From: Bacteroidales bacterium
GTDB lineage: Bacteria; Bacteroidota; Bacteroidia; Bacteroidales; UBA932
DNA length: 18,533 bases
Reading direction: 5' to 3'
Assembly: GCA_017554135.1 (NCBI GenBank)
Contig: JAFZIX010000202.1
Span: 1-18,533, forward strand
Shown here in pieces: positions 7,869 to 14,294 of this stretch. Below the pieces are notes generated by a model, which saw only the letters and a list, made by a program, of their open reading frames with translations, was not told the origin of the DNA and did not search any database. A program made the translations under genes and the position numbers. Each line of letters starts with the position of its first letter. Position 1 is the first letter of the stretch.

Positions 7869-9983
7869 ATGAAAAAGTATTATTTTATTCTCGCGGCCAT
7901 TGCCGCAATGCTTTCTGCAGTAGCCTGCAATAAAGAGCAGAATACTCCCGACAATTCCGAGCCTGTGGAAGGGCAGGAGGTAACCATCAAGGTTACTATC
8001 CCTGAAGATCTTTCCAAGGTGGCGCTTAATTATACCGGTTCAGCCCTTGCGCTGACCTGGTCTGCCGGCGATAAGATTACCGTTAAGGATCATAGCAATC
8101 CGAGCAACACTCAGGACTTCACCCTTGCTTCCGGCGAGGGCACCAAGATTGCCACATTCACCGGCACTGCGGTATCTGCTGCCAGTTATGATATCACTCT
8201 GACCAGCAACATGCCCAGCGGCGTGGGCGTTCTGGCCCAGACCCAGAGCGCGGATGCCAATACCGAGCATCTTGGATATGCAGCCACCCTTTCCGGAGTG
8301 AGCACATACGAGGATGTCACTTTCTCATCTGCATGGGCAAGTTCCAACGGCGGCACGCTGGCCCAGTCCGGCGCGCTTCACCTCCAGGCCACTCTTCCTG
8401 CGGGAGTTGCTGCCGTGGTTAATGGCGTTACCATGGTGGCGGATAAGAACATCTTCGGTGCAACCGGCACTATGAATGTTACTATCTCGACCCCCGCAGA
8501 CACTGGTTCAGACGATGTCCTTGACGTCTATGCAACCATTCCTGCCGGCGGTGTCAGCATCCCTTCCGGCACCAACCTGCTGTTCAAGTTCAACACTACC
8601 GATGGCGACCACAGCGTTTACACCCGCCACTACCTGACCTCCTCCGTGCTCAACCTCGCAGGCGGCCAGCTGAACAAGATCTCCCTCACCTGCACCAATA
8701 CCGACAAGTTCGCCGGAAAGGATGACGACGGCACCGCCGCCCACCCTTACCTGATTGCGGACAAGTACCAGATGCAGGCTATGAGCAGCCTCATGGCCGC
8801 TGGTGAAACCAAATATTTCAAGCTGGTGGATGACATTGACTTGGATGGTATAACCTGGACACCTCTGAATAAGGATGGAGGCTACGACGAAGCTATTAAT
8901 CTGGATGGTAACGGCAAGACGATAAGCCATCTTTCGATGCCACTATTCTACACCTTCAATGGCAATGCATCCAATCTTACCATAGACGGAGCCACAATTT
9001 CTCAAAGCAAGGGCAATTATGGTATTTTTGGAAGGCAGGCGACTGTAGCCGATGGTGCTGTAACTAATATTACTGTTAAAAATAGCAGCCTTGCATCAGA
9101 AAACACTATTGTAGGTGCTCTTTTCGGAACTGTTTCCAAGAATATTGTTATTTCGGGTTGCGTTGCGGATAATGTTACATTAAGCGCAACTCAACAGGTC
9201 GGAGGACTAGTTGGGTTGATGCAATCGGGTTCAATTGATAATTGCTCTGCTTCCGGTTCGGCTACAGTTACAACATATTATGCTGGAGGTATGGTCGGAC
9301 TGATAAATGGGTCTATTGCTGGTGATATCTCAATCAGTAATAGTCATTCCTCGGTTACCGTTACCCATACTACCGGTAATAACAGCCGAGTCGGTGGACT
9401 TATCGGCCAGATTGAGCGCACTGTTACTATTGAGAAGTGTTATGCAACGGGTAATGTTACTGGCACCGGGCATTATGGCGGCGGCCTGGTTGGAGTTATC
9501 AATACTGCTGACGGAACGGTAAACATCAGCAAATGTTATGCTACTGGAAACGTTGCCTTGAATACCGGAGGAAACTTCAGCCATGCCGGAGGCTTGCTTG
9601 GTAGGATTGATGCCGGCACCGTTAACATTTCCAATTGTTATTCTACGGGCTCTGTAACTATCCGCCGTTATAGTGGCGGCTTTGTTGGCACTAGCGGTGG
9701 AACATTGTCTATTACCAATAGTTACACGACTTCTGATATATCAGGTATTGTTCTTTCCTCCTATTGCGGATTGGTCCTTGGCAACAAGACGGCCGGCACA
9801 GTTACATGTACTGGTTTTGTCGCCTGGAACACCTGCGACAGACTGTTCTGCTATCCTGCAGAGGCTATATCAACAACGGGGAATTATTACGGTACTGGTG
9901 GTACCGTTTCTTCTCAGGCAACAGCTTTGGGTTGGAGCAGTTCCATCTGGGACCTCACCGGCAGCGTACCTACCTTGAAATAA
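7869..9983 (+). CDS. Fimbrillin-like and GLUG-repeat surface lipoprotein
   Basis: Predicted 704-aa surface lipoprotein. I chose the ATG at 7869, giving MKKYYFILAAIAAMLSAVAC with Cys20 as lipid site, over an in-frame TTG at 7857 that abuts the previous stop. Residues about 38-280 resemble a Bacteroidales fimbrillin-like beta-sandwich domain (VTIKVTIPEDLSKVAL, LTWSAGDKITV, LLFKFNT). From about 283 the solenoid starts: GTAAHPYLIADKYQMQAM, then YFKLVDDIDLDGITW. About six GLUG repeats follow, near residues 445, 473, 508, 538, 574 and 603. The end, WDLTGSVPTLK, matches the 4563-6395 protein. The N-terminal half is paralogous to that of the 10237-13332 protein. GC falls from about 70 % (8341-8400) to about 33-37 % (9061-9180), pointing to mosaic origin. 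Surface binding or assembly role inferred. An intrinsic terminator follows. Confidence 0.88.
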   Translation: MKKYYFILAAIAAMLSAVACNKEQNTPDNSEPVEGQEVTIKVTIPEDLSKVALNYTGSALALTWSAGDKITVKDHSNPSNTQDFTLASGEGTKIATFTGTAVSAASYDITLTSNMPSGVGVLAQTQSADANTEHLGYAATLSGVSTYEDVTFSSAWASSNGGTLAQSGALHLQATLPAGVAAVVNGVTMVADKNIFGATGTMNVTISTPADTGSDDVLDVYATIPAGGVSIPSGTNLLFKFNTTDGDHSVYTRHYLTSSVLNLAGGQLNKISLTCTNTDKFAGKDDDGTAAHPYLIADKYQMQAMSSLMAAGETKYFKLVDDIDLDGITWTPLNKDGGYDEAINLDGNGKTISHLSMPLFYTFNGNASNLTIDGATISQSKGNYGIFGRQATVADGAVTNITVKNSSLASENTIVGALFGTVSKNIVISGCVADNVTLSATQQVGGLVGLMQSGSIDNCSASGSATVTTYYAGGMVGLINGSIAGDISISNSHSSVTVTHTTGNNSRVGGLIGQIERTVTIEKCYATGNVTGTGHYGGGLVGVINTADGTVNISKCYATGNVALNTGGNFSHAGGLLGRIDAGTVNISNCYSTGSVTIRRYSGGFVGTSGGTLSITNSYTTSDISGIVLSSYCGLVLGNKTAGTVTCTGFVAWNTCDRLFCYPAEAISTTGNYYGTGGTVSSQATALGWSSSIWDLTGSVPTLK

Positions 9984-10008
9984 TCTATTTTAAAACCTAA
10001 ACCCCATC

Positions 10009-10039
10009 AGCCGGCCCGCCAAATCCGGGCCGGCTTTTT
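10009..10039 (+). terminator. Rho-independent terminator closing the susC-to-GLUG operon
   Basis: A perfect 9-bp stem, GCCGGCCCG (10010-10018) with CGGGCCGGC (10026-10034), 7-base loop, followed directly by TTTTT. It begins 26 bases after the GLUG gene's stop codon. Stem, stem sequence and left flank (CCTAAACC, ATCA) recur at 13353-13383 with a different loop. Confidence 0.93.
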
Positions 10040-10043
10040 CTAT

Positions 10044-10075
10044 TAAAAGACTGTTTATGTAAAAGACTGTTTATG
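10044..10075 (+). repeat. Perfect 16-bp tandem duplication carrying the start codon of the small peptide gene
   Basis: The unit TAAAAGACTGTTTATG occurs twice with no gap and no mismatch (10044-10059 and 10060-10075). The ATG that ends the second unit starts the small peptide gene. The ATG that ends the first is followed at once by TAA, forming a start-stop codon pair 16 bases upstream and in another frame. The repeat occupies the whole short leader between the terminator and the peptide gene. It could be a slippage product or could act on translation initiation. No clear TAnnTTTG box is seen here. Confidence 0.9.
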
Positions 10076-10237
10076 GCTAAAACAATCAATAGACTGCCGT
10101 ACGAAGCTCCAAATACGTCAGCCGTTGAAATTGTAACGGAGCAGAGCATTGCCACAGGATCGGACAAATCCTCCGGCACCCTTGGCAATATGGGGGGCAC
10201 AGGCATCTACGACGAAGAGTTCAATCCTATCCCTTAA
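10073..10237 (+). CDS. Small YxxP-type peptide (54 aa), translationally coupled to the next gene
   Basis: A 54-codon gene after the terminator, starting at the ATG inside the second copy of the 16-bp repeat. The product starts MAKTINRLPYEAPNTSAVEI and ends IYDEEFNPIP. It has no signal peptide, no membrane helix and no cysteine, and is Gly/Ser/Thr-rich in the middle (SDKSSGTLGNMGGTG). It aligns in layout with the 53-aa product at 7695-7856: Y-x-x-P-x-x-x-x-V, then Ser-Ile/Val, Thr, Leu-Gly and an acidic-acidic-Phe near the end. Its TAA overlaps the next gene's ATG as TAATG, which suggests coupled translation and supports both genes being real. It seems to be a second member of an unnamed small protein type paired with fimbrillin/GLUG lipoproteins. 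No function can be assigned. Confidence 0.75.
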   Translation: MAKTINRLPYEAPNTSAVEIVTEQSIATGSDKSSGTLGNMGGTGIYDEEFNPIP

Positions 10238-13200
10238 TGAGCACAATGATGAAAACAATTATCAATTCAGTTTTGTCAGCGGCGGCAATCCTTGCCCTTG
10301 TGCTCTCATGCGCCAGGGAGGAAAACGCTACGGCCGATAACGGCCTGACCACGCCCGTCACTATCAGTGCAACGATTGCTGATCTGACCACCAAAGTGAC
10401 ATTTGATCCCACATACGACGGAACTTATGGGAAGCCGCAGTCTATGGACCTTTCATGGGCCGATGGGGACAAACTCCGTATCTATAACCATGCCGACAGG
10501 AGCCAGTATACCGATTTCGATCTCGATCCTGCGTGCATAGGCCAGAAAACTGGAAACTTCTCCGGTTCGCTCGTAGCGGCTTCTTCCTGGGATGTCGAGA
10601 TTATTAACGGAGCCCTCGATTGCGCCAGCCAGACCCAGCCTTCCGACGGCGTGACCACCGGCCTGAAGTATCTTGCCAGCGTGAGCGATACCGATGACGT
10701 GGCAGATCTCTACTTTACAGATTTCTCCAGCGTCCTTGCCATCACGGCCCAGATGCCCTCATCGGCCGTTGCAGCCAAGATCAAGTCTGTGGATGTTACC
10801 GCCAGTGCAAATATCTTCGACGGCGGGAATGCATTAAGTATCACTTTTGATTCTATCGGTGACGCCGATAGCGACGGAGTGCTTCACTTCTTCGCCACCC
10901 TCCCCCAGGGAGACCAGGCGATCGCGTCGGGAACCACCCTTCTGGTGAAGTTCAACGCCCCCGGCGAGACTCACGATGTCTACACCCGTTTCGTTACGCT
11001 GGGTGCCAGGACCTTCACTCACAATAAACTCAACACCATCAACATCAACGCCACCAACAGTGCATCCCATGCCAATGGCAGCACAGCCGGCATCGGAACG
11101 GAATCGAATCCCTATCTGATTGGCGACAAGTACCAGATGGATGCCATGCATGGTTTGATGGTCGCAGGGGAAACCAAGTACTTCAGGATGGTGGATGATG
11201 TGGATCTGAATGGTGTTGCCTGGGTGTCGCTGAACGACGCATCTTCTTCCCCAAAGAAAATCGATTTTGATGGAAACGGACATACAATTTCCAATCTCAC
11301 CGTGGGAACGGCCAATAATTACCCGAGTTTCTTTGGCTATCTGGCCGGTAATGTGCGGAATGTCGTTTTCGATGGAGCATCCATTACCTGCGGCACCGCA
11401 AAAGCGCAAAGCGGTGGTGTTGTGGCCGGTTATCTGGGAGGCAGCGGCAATCAGGGTGATTGCAGTGGCGTGACAATACGCAATTCCACAGTGACATCCG
11501 GAGGAAGCGATGCTTACGTCGGAGGGCTTGCAGCCCGCGTCGGAAAGTCCGCCGAAGTCAGGAACTGCCATGTCATCAATACATCAGTTACTTCTAGCGG
11601 GGGCTATGTAGGAGGATTGTTGTCGTATATAGCCAGTAATCACACCCTTACGATATCGGACTGTTCTGCAGAAAACATTACCGTCACCGGCGGCGGCAGT
11701 TACTATGCGGGTGGACTTGTAGCCTGTATTATATCCAATAATCCCGTCACAATTTGCCGGAGCCATACCACCGGCACGGTAGCAAGAAGTGCTGGAAGCG
11801 TACGCCATTATGGAGGGCTTGTGGGTAGTGTCCAGAGCCCGGATGTCAGTATACGCAATTGCTATTCTACTTGCTCGGTAGCCGGATACCAGTGGAACGG
11901 CGGTCTGGTCGGTTCCTGGTGGTCTTCAAAAAATTATTCAGGTTATAGAGGAAGCATAGATCACTGCTTTGCATCCGGAAATATATCCGATGCGGGTAAT
12001 TCCGGGAATGGCGGATTGGTTGGTTCGTTGGAAGTCCCCGGTATTACCGTCACCAACAGTATTGCCTGGAACAGCACAATTACCGCTAATCGCCGTGCCG
12101 CAGACAAATATAGCAGTGGAGCAGTCGTGGGGCGCACTCATCCGAACTCCAATCTGCAGAATAACTATCGCAAACCTGGTATGAGCATGACCGTATACTG
12201 GGCACCGGGCAGCAGTGATTTCGATCAGCCGAATTCCCAGAAGGTTGATACCACTTATTTCATCTGGAAGATAGGAGATGATTTGGTTGATGCTAATGGC
12301 GGCTACACATCCGCAACTGCATTGGGAACGCCTCTGGGCCTTTGGGCCTACCACGGCAAGCATCTCCCTAATTCTACCACGGTTACACCTGATGATAAAC
12401 TGGGCTGGACATCCAATGTGTCCATTTCGGGCATTCCGGATTCGGAACCTGAAATGGCAGAATCTCCCGGCTATACCGGCGCCAATGTCTGGGGGCTGGG
12501 TACTACGGTAGATATCGTTGATGGCGTCCAGTGGACAAATTATCATGGAACATGGGGTGGTAAGATTCGTGAGATCAACATTATCACTACCACACTGAAT
12601 GAACATAATAAGTTGAAGGTATACGAAAACTACGTAGATGACGGGAAGAAGTATCTTAACGAAAAATGCGAGTACGTTAATGCAGTGGCGGGAACCAACG
12701 GATCGATGACTTCTCAGTTTGTTCGTGTAAATGATGTTATCCGCCGGTCAGGGAATGATGCAAATAATGCCTGGGAGCATAATTGTGCACTGACAATTGA
12801 TGGCGACGTGGTGAATATTGAGAAGGTGAATAACAATGCAGATGCATCCACGCTGCCGAATAATACTGTTTCGTGCGCCGGTCCGCTTCTGGTGTGGAAA
12901 GGCAACAAACTCACCGCATCAGACGAATGGCTGGCAGCCGACACGAACAAGTGGCTCACGGATGGCAATAATGCCGGAGGTCAGCCCCGTACCGCGATAG
13001 GTATCAATAAGGAGGGTACCAAGGTTATCCAGGTGACCGTCGACGGACGTTGGACCGGTGGCAGCGAAGATAAGACGGCCTATGGTATGGCCACGGACGA
13101 ACTTGCCCAACTTATGCTGGAACTTGGCTGCTACAAGGCCATGAACCTCGATGGTGGCGGCGGATCTCAAATGTGGGTCTATGGTAAGGGTGATATACAC

Positions 13201-13332
13201 AACATTGTGAATCATCCTCATGACACCTGGCCAACCTACGAAGACGGTTCTGGCTACTATTGGATCAAGAACGACGAAGTAGCCCGCCGAACCGCTTGCT
13301 GCGCTGTCTACATCCAAAGCGACTTGAAGTAA
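10237..13332 (+). CDS. Three-part lipoprotein: fimbrillin-like, GLUG repeats and phosphodiester glycosidase (NAGPA)
   Basis: A 1031-aa predicted surface lipoprotein with lipobox LVLSC at Cys25. Starts at 10237 (overlapping the previous stop), 10246 or 10249 are all possible and keep the signal peptide. Residues about 38-280 form the same fimbrillin-like domain as in the 7869-9983 protein (MDLSWADGDKLRIYN, TTLLVKFNAPG). From about 285 comes the solenoid entry (GTESNPYLIGDKYQMDAM, DFDGNGHTISNLTV), then GLUG-type repeats to about 625 (GGLVGSVQSPDVSIRNCYST). A linker follows to about 748. The C-terminal 285 residues are a NAGPA-type domain: AVAGTNGSM, RTAIG (918-922), VDGRW (935-939) and NLDGGGG (970-976). 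The domain is clearly homologous to the 6409-7692 enzyme. The fusion would hold the hydrolase at the cell surface on a repeat stalk. Family calls are strong; substrate unknown. Confidence 0.9.
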   Translation: MSTMMKTIINSVLSAAAILALVLSCAREENATADNGLTTPVTISATIADLTTKVTFDPTYDGTYGKPQSMDLSWADGDKLRIYNHADRSQYTDFDLDPACIGQKTGNFSGSLVAASSWDVEIINGALDCASQTQPSDGVTTGLKYLASVSDTDDVADLYFTDFSSVLAITAQMPSSAVAAKIKSVDVTASANIFDGGNALSITFDSIGDADSDGVLHFFATLPQGDQAIASGTTLLVKFNAPGETHDVYTRFVTLGARTFTHNKLNTININATNSASHANGSTAGIGTESNPYLIGDKYQMDAMHGLMVAGETKYFRMVDDVDLNGVAWVSLNDASSSPKKIDFDGNGHTISNLTVGTANNYPSFFGYLAGNVRNVVFDGASITCGTAKAQSGGVVAGYLGGSGNQGDCSGVTIRNSTVTSGGSDAYVGGLAARVGKSAEVRNCHVINTSVTSSGGYVGGLLSYIASNHTLTISDCSAENITVTGGGSYYAGGLVACIISNNPVTICRSHTTGTVARSAGSVRHYGGLVGSVQSPDVSIRNCYSTCSVAGYQWNGGLVGSWWSSKNYSGYRGSIDHCFASGNISDAGNSGNGGLVGSLEVPGITVTNSIAWNSTITANRRAADKYSSGAVVGRTHPNSNLQNNYRKPGMSMTVYWAPGSSDFDQPNSQKVDTTYFIWKIGDDLVDANGGYTSATALGTPLGLWAYHGKHLPNSTTVTPDDKLGWTSNVSISGIPDSEPEMAESPGYTGANVWGLGTTVDIVDGVQWTNYHGTWGGKIREINIITTTLNEHNKLKVYENYVDDGKKYLNEKCEYVNAVAGTNGSMTSQFVRVNDVIRRSGNDANNAWEHNCALTIDGDVVNIEKVNNNADASTLPNNTVSCAGPLLVWKGNKLTASDEWLAADTNKWLTDGNNAGGQPRTAIGINKEGTKVIQVTVDGRWTGGSEDKTAYGMATDELAQLMLELGCYKAMNLDGGGGSQMWVYGKGDIHNIVNHPHDTWPTYEDGSGYYWIKNDEVARRTACCAVYIQSDLK

Positions 13333-13352
13333 TAGACTAAACCTAAACCATC

Positions 13353-13383
13353 AGCCGGCCCGCTCAACACGGGCCGGCTTTTT
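13353..13383 (+). terminator. Rho-independent terminator after the fusion gene
   Basis: A 9-bp perfect stem, GCCGGCCCG (13354-13362) with CGGGCCGGC (13370-13378), 7-base loop CTCAACA, then TTTTT. It is 21 bases past the stop codon and lies between convergent genes. In the reverse direction the hairpin is not followed by a U-run, so it mainly serves the + strand. It is a near copy of the terminator at 10009-10039. Confidence 0.93.
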
Positions 13384-13387
13384 AAGG

Positions 13388-13753
13388 TTATGACCCCAGA
13401 ACAACCCCCGGGCTGATATCCAGAATCTCTACCATCTTTCTGGCCTGTTTCAGGGTGGGCTCGCATTTGCCGGAAATAATCTCGCTTATCTTTGATGGGC
13501 TGATCTCGAGTTTTGCAGCCAAATCACGCTGGGATAGCCCGAGTTCGAACATCCTGAGTTTAAGTACATCAACAAGGGATGGCTTGGATATAGGGTAGTG
13601 AATATCCTCGTAATCCGCAACCAGATTGGACAGAAGAGCCAGTTCGACGCTGTTAATGTCATCTTCGGGAGTCTCGTTAGTCACTACCCGAAGCAACTCT
13701 TCGATGCGCTGCATTGCACACCGGTATTGAATCTCTGTTTCAATCTGTGTCAT
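13388..13753 (-). CDS. higA: HigA-type antitoxin, XRE-family helix-turn-helix
   Basis: A 121-aa cytoplasmic protein that should neutralise the toxin encoded just upstream and repress the pair's promoter. The C-terminal half holds a clear XRE/Cro helix-turn-helix, about residues 64-112: LGLSQRDLAAKLEISPSKIS, then EIISGKCEPTLKQARKM. The N-terminal part (QYRCAMQRIEELL, acidic EDDINSVELALLSNLVADYE) matches the extension typical of HigA antitoxins paired with HigB_toxin-family partners. Its ATG overlaps the toxin's TGA in a four-base ATGA, so translation is probably coupled. The gene converges on the terminator of the fusion gene and has no clear terminator of its own. The call is secure; symbol by family. 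Confidence 0.9.
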   Translation of the reverse strand: MTQIETEIQYRCAMQRIEELLRVVTNETPEDDINSVELALLSNLVADYEDIHYPISKPSLVDVLKLRMFELGLSQRDLAAKLEISPSKISEIISGKCEPTLKQARKMVEILDISPGVVLGS

Positions 13754-14046
13754 ATATTTTTGATGTCTTTAATAACTTCATATTCTTTATGCGTCCCAAT
13801 AAAACGGATATACACCATTTTAATCTTGAAAAGCACCAGAGTAATCAAGCGGTATTGATTCCCTTTAATGTTGAAAACCACTCGGTTGTTTCCCACACTG
13901 TCGGCTGAATTGAATGTTTGCTTTATCTGGGCAAAATTGTTCCAATCAGCATTCACAGTTTTCTCGTACCATTCTTCCAGAGCGGTTTCCGCATCCTGGT
14001 GCTTCTTGTAAAAAGCCACCAACGTCTTCTTTGCAATGATTCTCAT
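13750..14046 (-). CDS. higB: HigB-type toxin, RelE-like mRNA interferase
   Basis: A small toxin of the HigB_toxin family (RelE-like fold), whose members cleave mRNA, usually on the ribosome. With the ATG at 14046 the product is 98 aa and begins MRIIAKKTLVAFYKKHQDAE, as expected for the family. An upstream in-frame GTG at 14055 would add three residues but lies where transcription probably starts, given the -7 box at 14061-14068. Family signatures are ALEEWY, NNRVVFNIKGNQYRL (residues about 52-66) and the C-terminal YIRFIGTHKEYEVI. The toxin-first order with ATGA overlap into the antitoxin is the classic higBA layout. All conserved blocks are present and the frame is intact, so the toxin is probably active. 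Confidence 0.92.
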   Translation of the reverse strand: MRIIAKKTLVAFYKKHQDAETALEEWYEKTVNADWNNFAQIKQTFNSADSVGNNRVVFNIKGNQYRLITLVLFKIKMVYIRFIGTHKEYEVIKDIKNI

Positions 14047-14060
14047 CTCATTCACGGTTA

Positions 14061-14068
14061 CAAATATA
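14061..14068 (-). promoter_or_regulatory. Bacteroidota-type -7 promoter box of higBA
   Basis: Read on the minus strand this is TATATTTG, an exact match to the Bacteroidota -7 consensus TAnnTTTG. It lies 14 bases upstream of the preferred toxin ATG, so the leader would be very short. A -33 element is not clear; TTTATG around 14087-14092 is the best candidate. Confidence 0.6.
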
Positions 14069-14073
14069 AAAAA

Positions 14074-14112
14074 TAATTCTAAATATCATAAACTAATTCT
14101 AAATTTTAGAAT
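14074..14112 (-). promoter_or_regulatory. Candidate operator of the higBA pair
   Basis: TAATTCTAAAT occurs twice, at 14074-14084 and 14094-14104, exactly 20 bases apart (about two helical turns). The second copy runs into its own inverse, giving a perfect palindrome ATTCTAAA-T-TTTAGAAT (14096-14112). The repeats overlap and lie just upstream of the -7 box, where the HTH antitoxin would be expected to bind. The function is inferred from position and symmetry. Confidence 0.55.
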
Positions 14113-14161
14113 CAATAATAATCGCCTTAAATAATAAAAAAGTGTTGGAAATCGCCAAAGA

Positions 14162-14277
14162 TTTGCGGCAAACTTAAACATTAATATAAGTTTCTGCTGA
14201 CGATTGTTTATTTTTAAAAGGTTAACTTAATGGCGCTTTGTGTGTTTGCCTTTTGCAAACTTACATTGTAAATGTAA
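14162..14277 (+). promoter_or_regulatory. Leader region of the FAD/fucosidase operon with several inverted repeats
   Basis: The 248-base space between higB and the FAD gene holds no plausible gene. It contains three dyads: TTTGC-G-GCAAA (14162-14172), GTTTGC-CTTTT-GCAAAC (14244-14260), and directly adjoining it TTACATT-GTA-AATGTAA (14261-14277), which ends 17 bases before the start codon. TTTGC/GCAAA half-sites occur in the first two with different spacers. Promoter-like boxes are imperfect: TAAGTTTC at 14187-14194 and TGTGTTTG at 14241-14248 each differ by one base from TAnnTTTG. Either operator sites or mRNA hairpins are possible. Confidence 0.45.
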
Positions 14278-14294
14278 AACCAGCCACATAAACC

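Noticed and set aside
14047..14055. GTG start for the HigB toxin
   Set aside because: The family normally begins at M-R-I/V-I; the -7 box at 14061-14068 puts transcription start at about this codon.
14113..14294. Possible mobile-element remnant or small RNA between higB and the FAD gene
   Set aside because: AT-rich with short dyads, but no terminal repeats, transposase fragment, tRNA or terminator-like hairpin with U-run.
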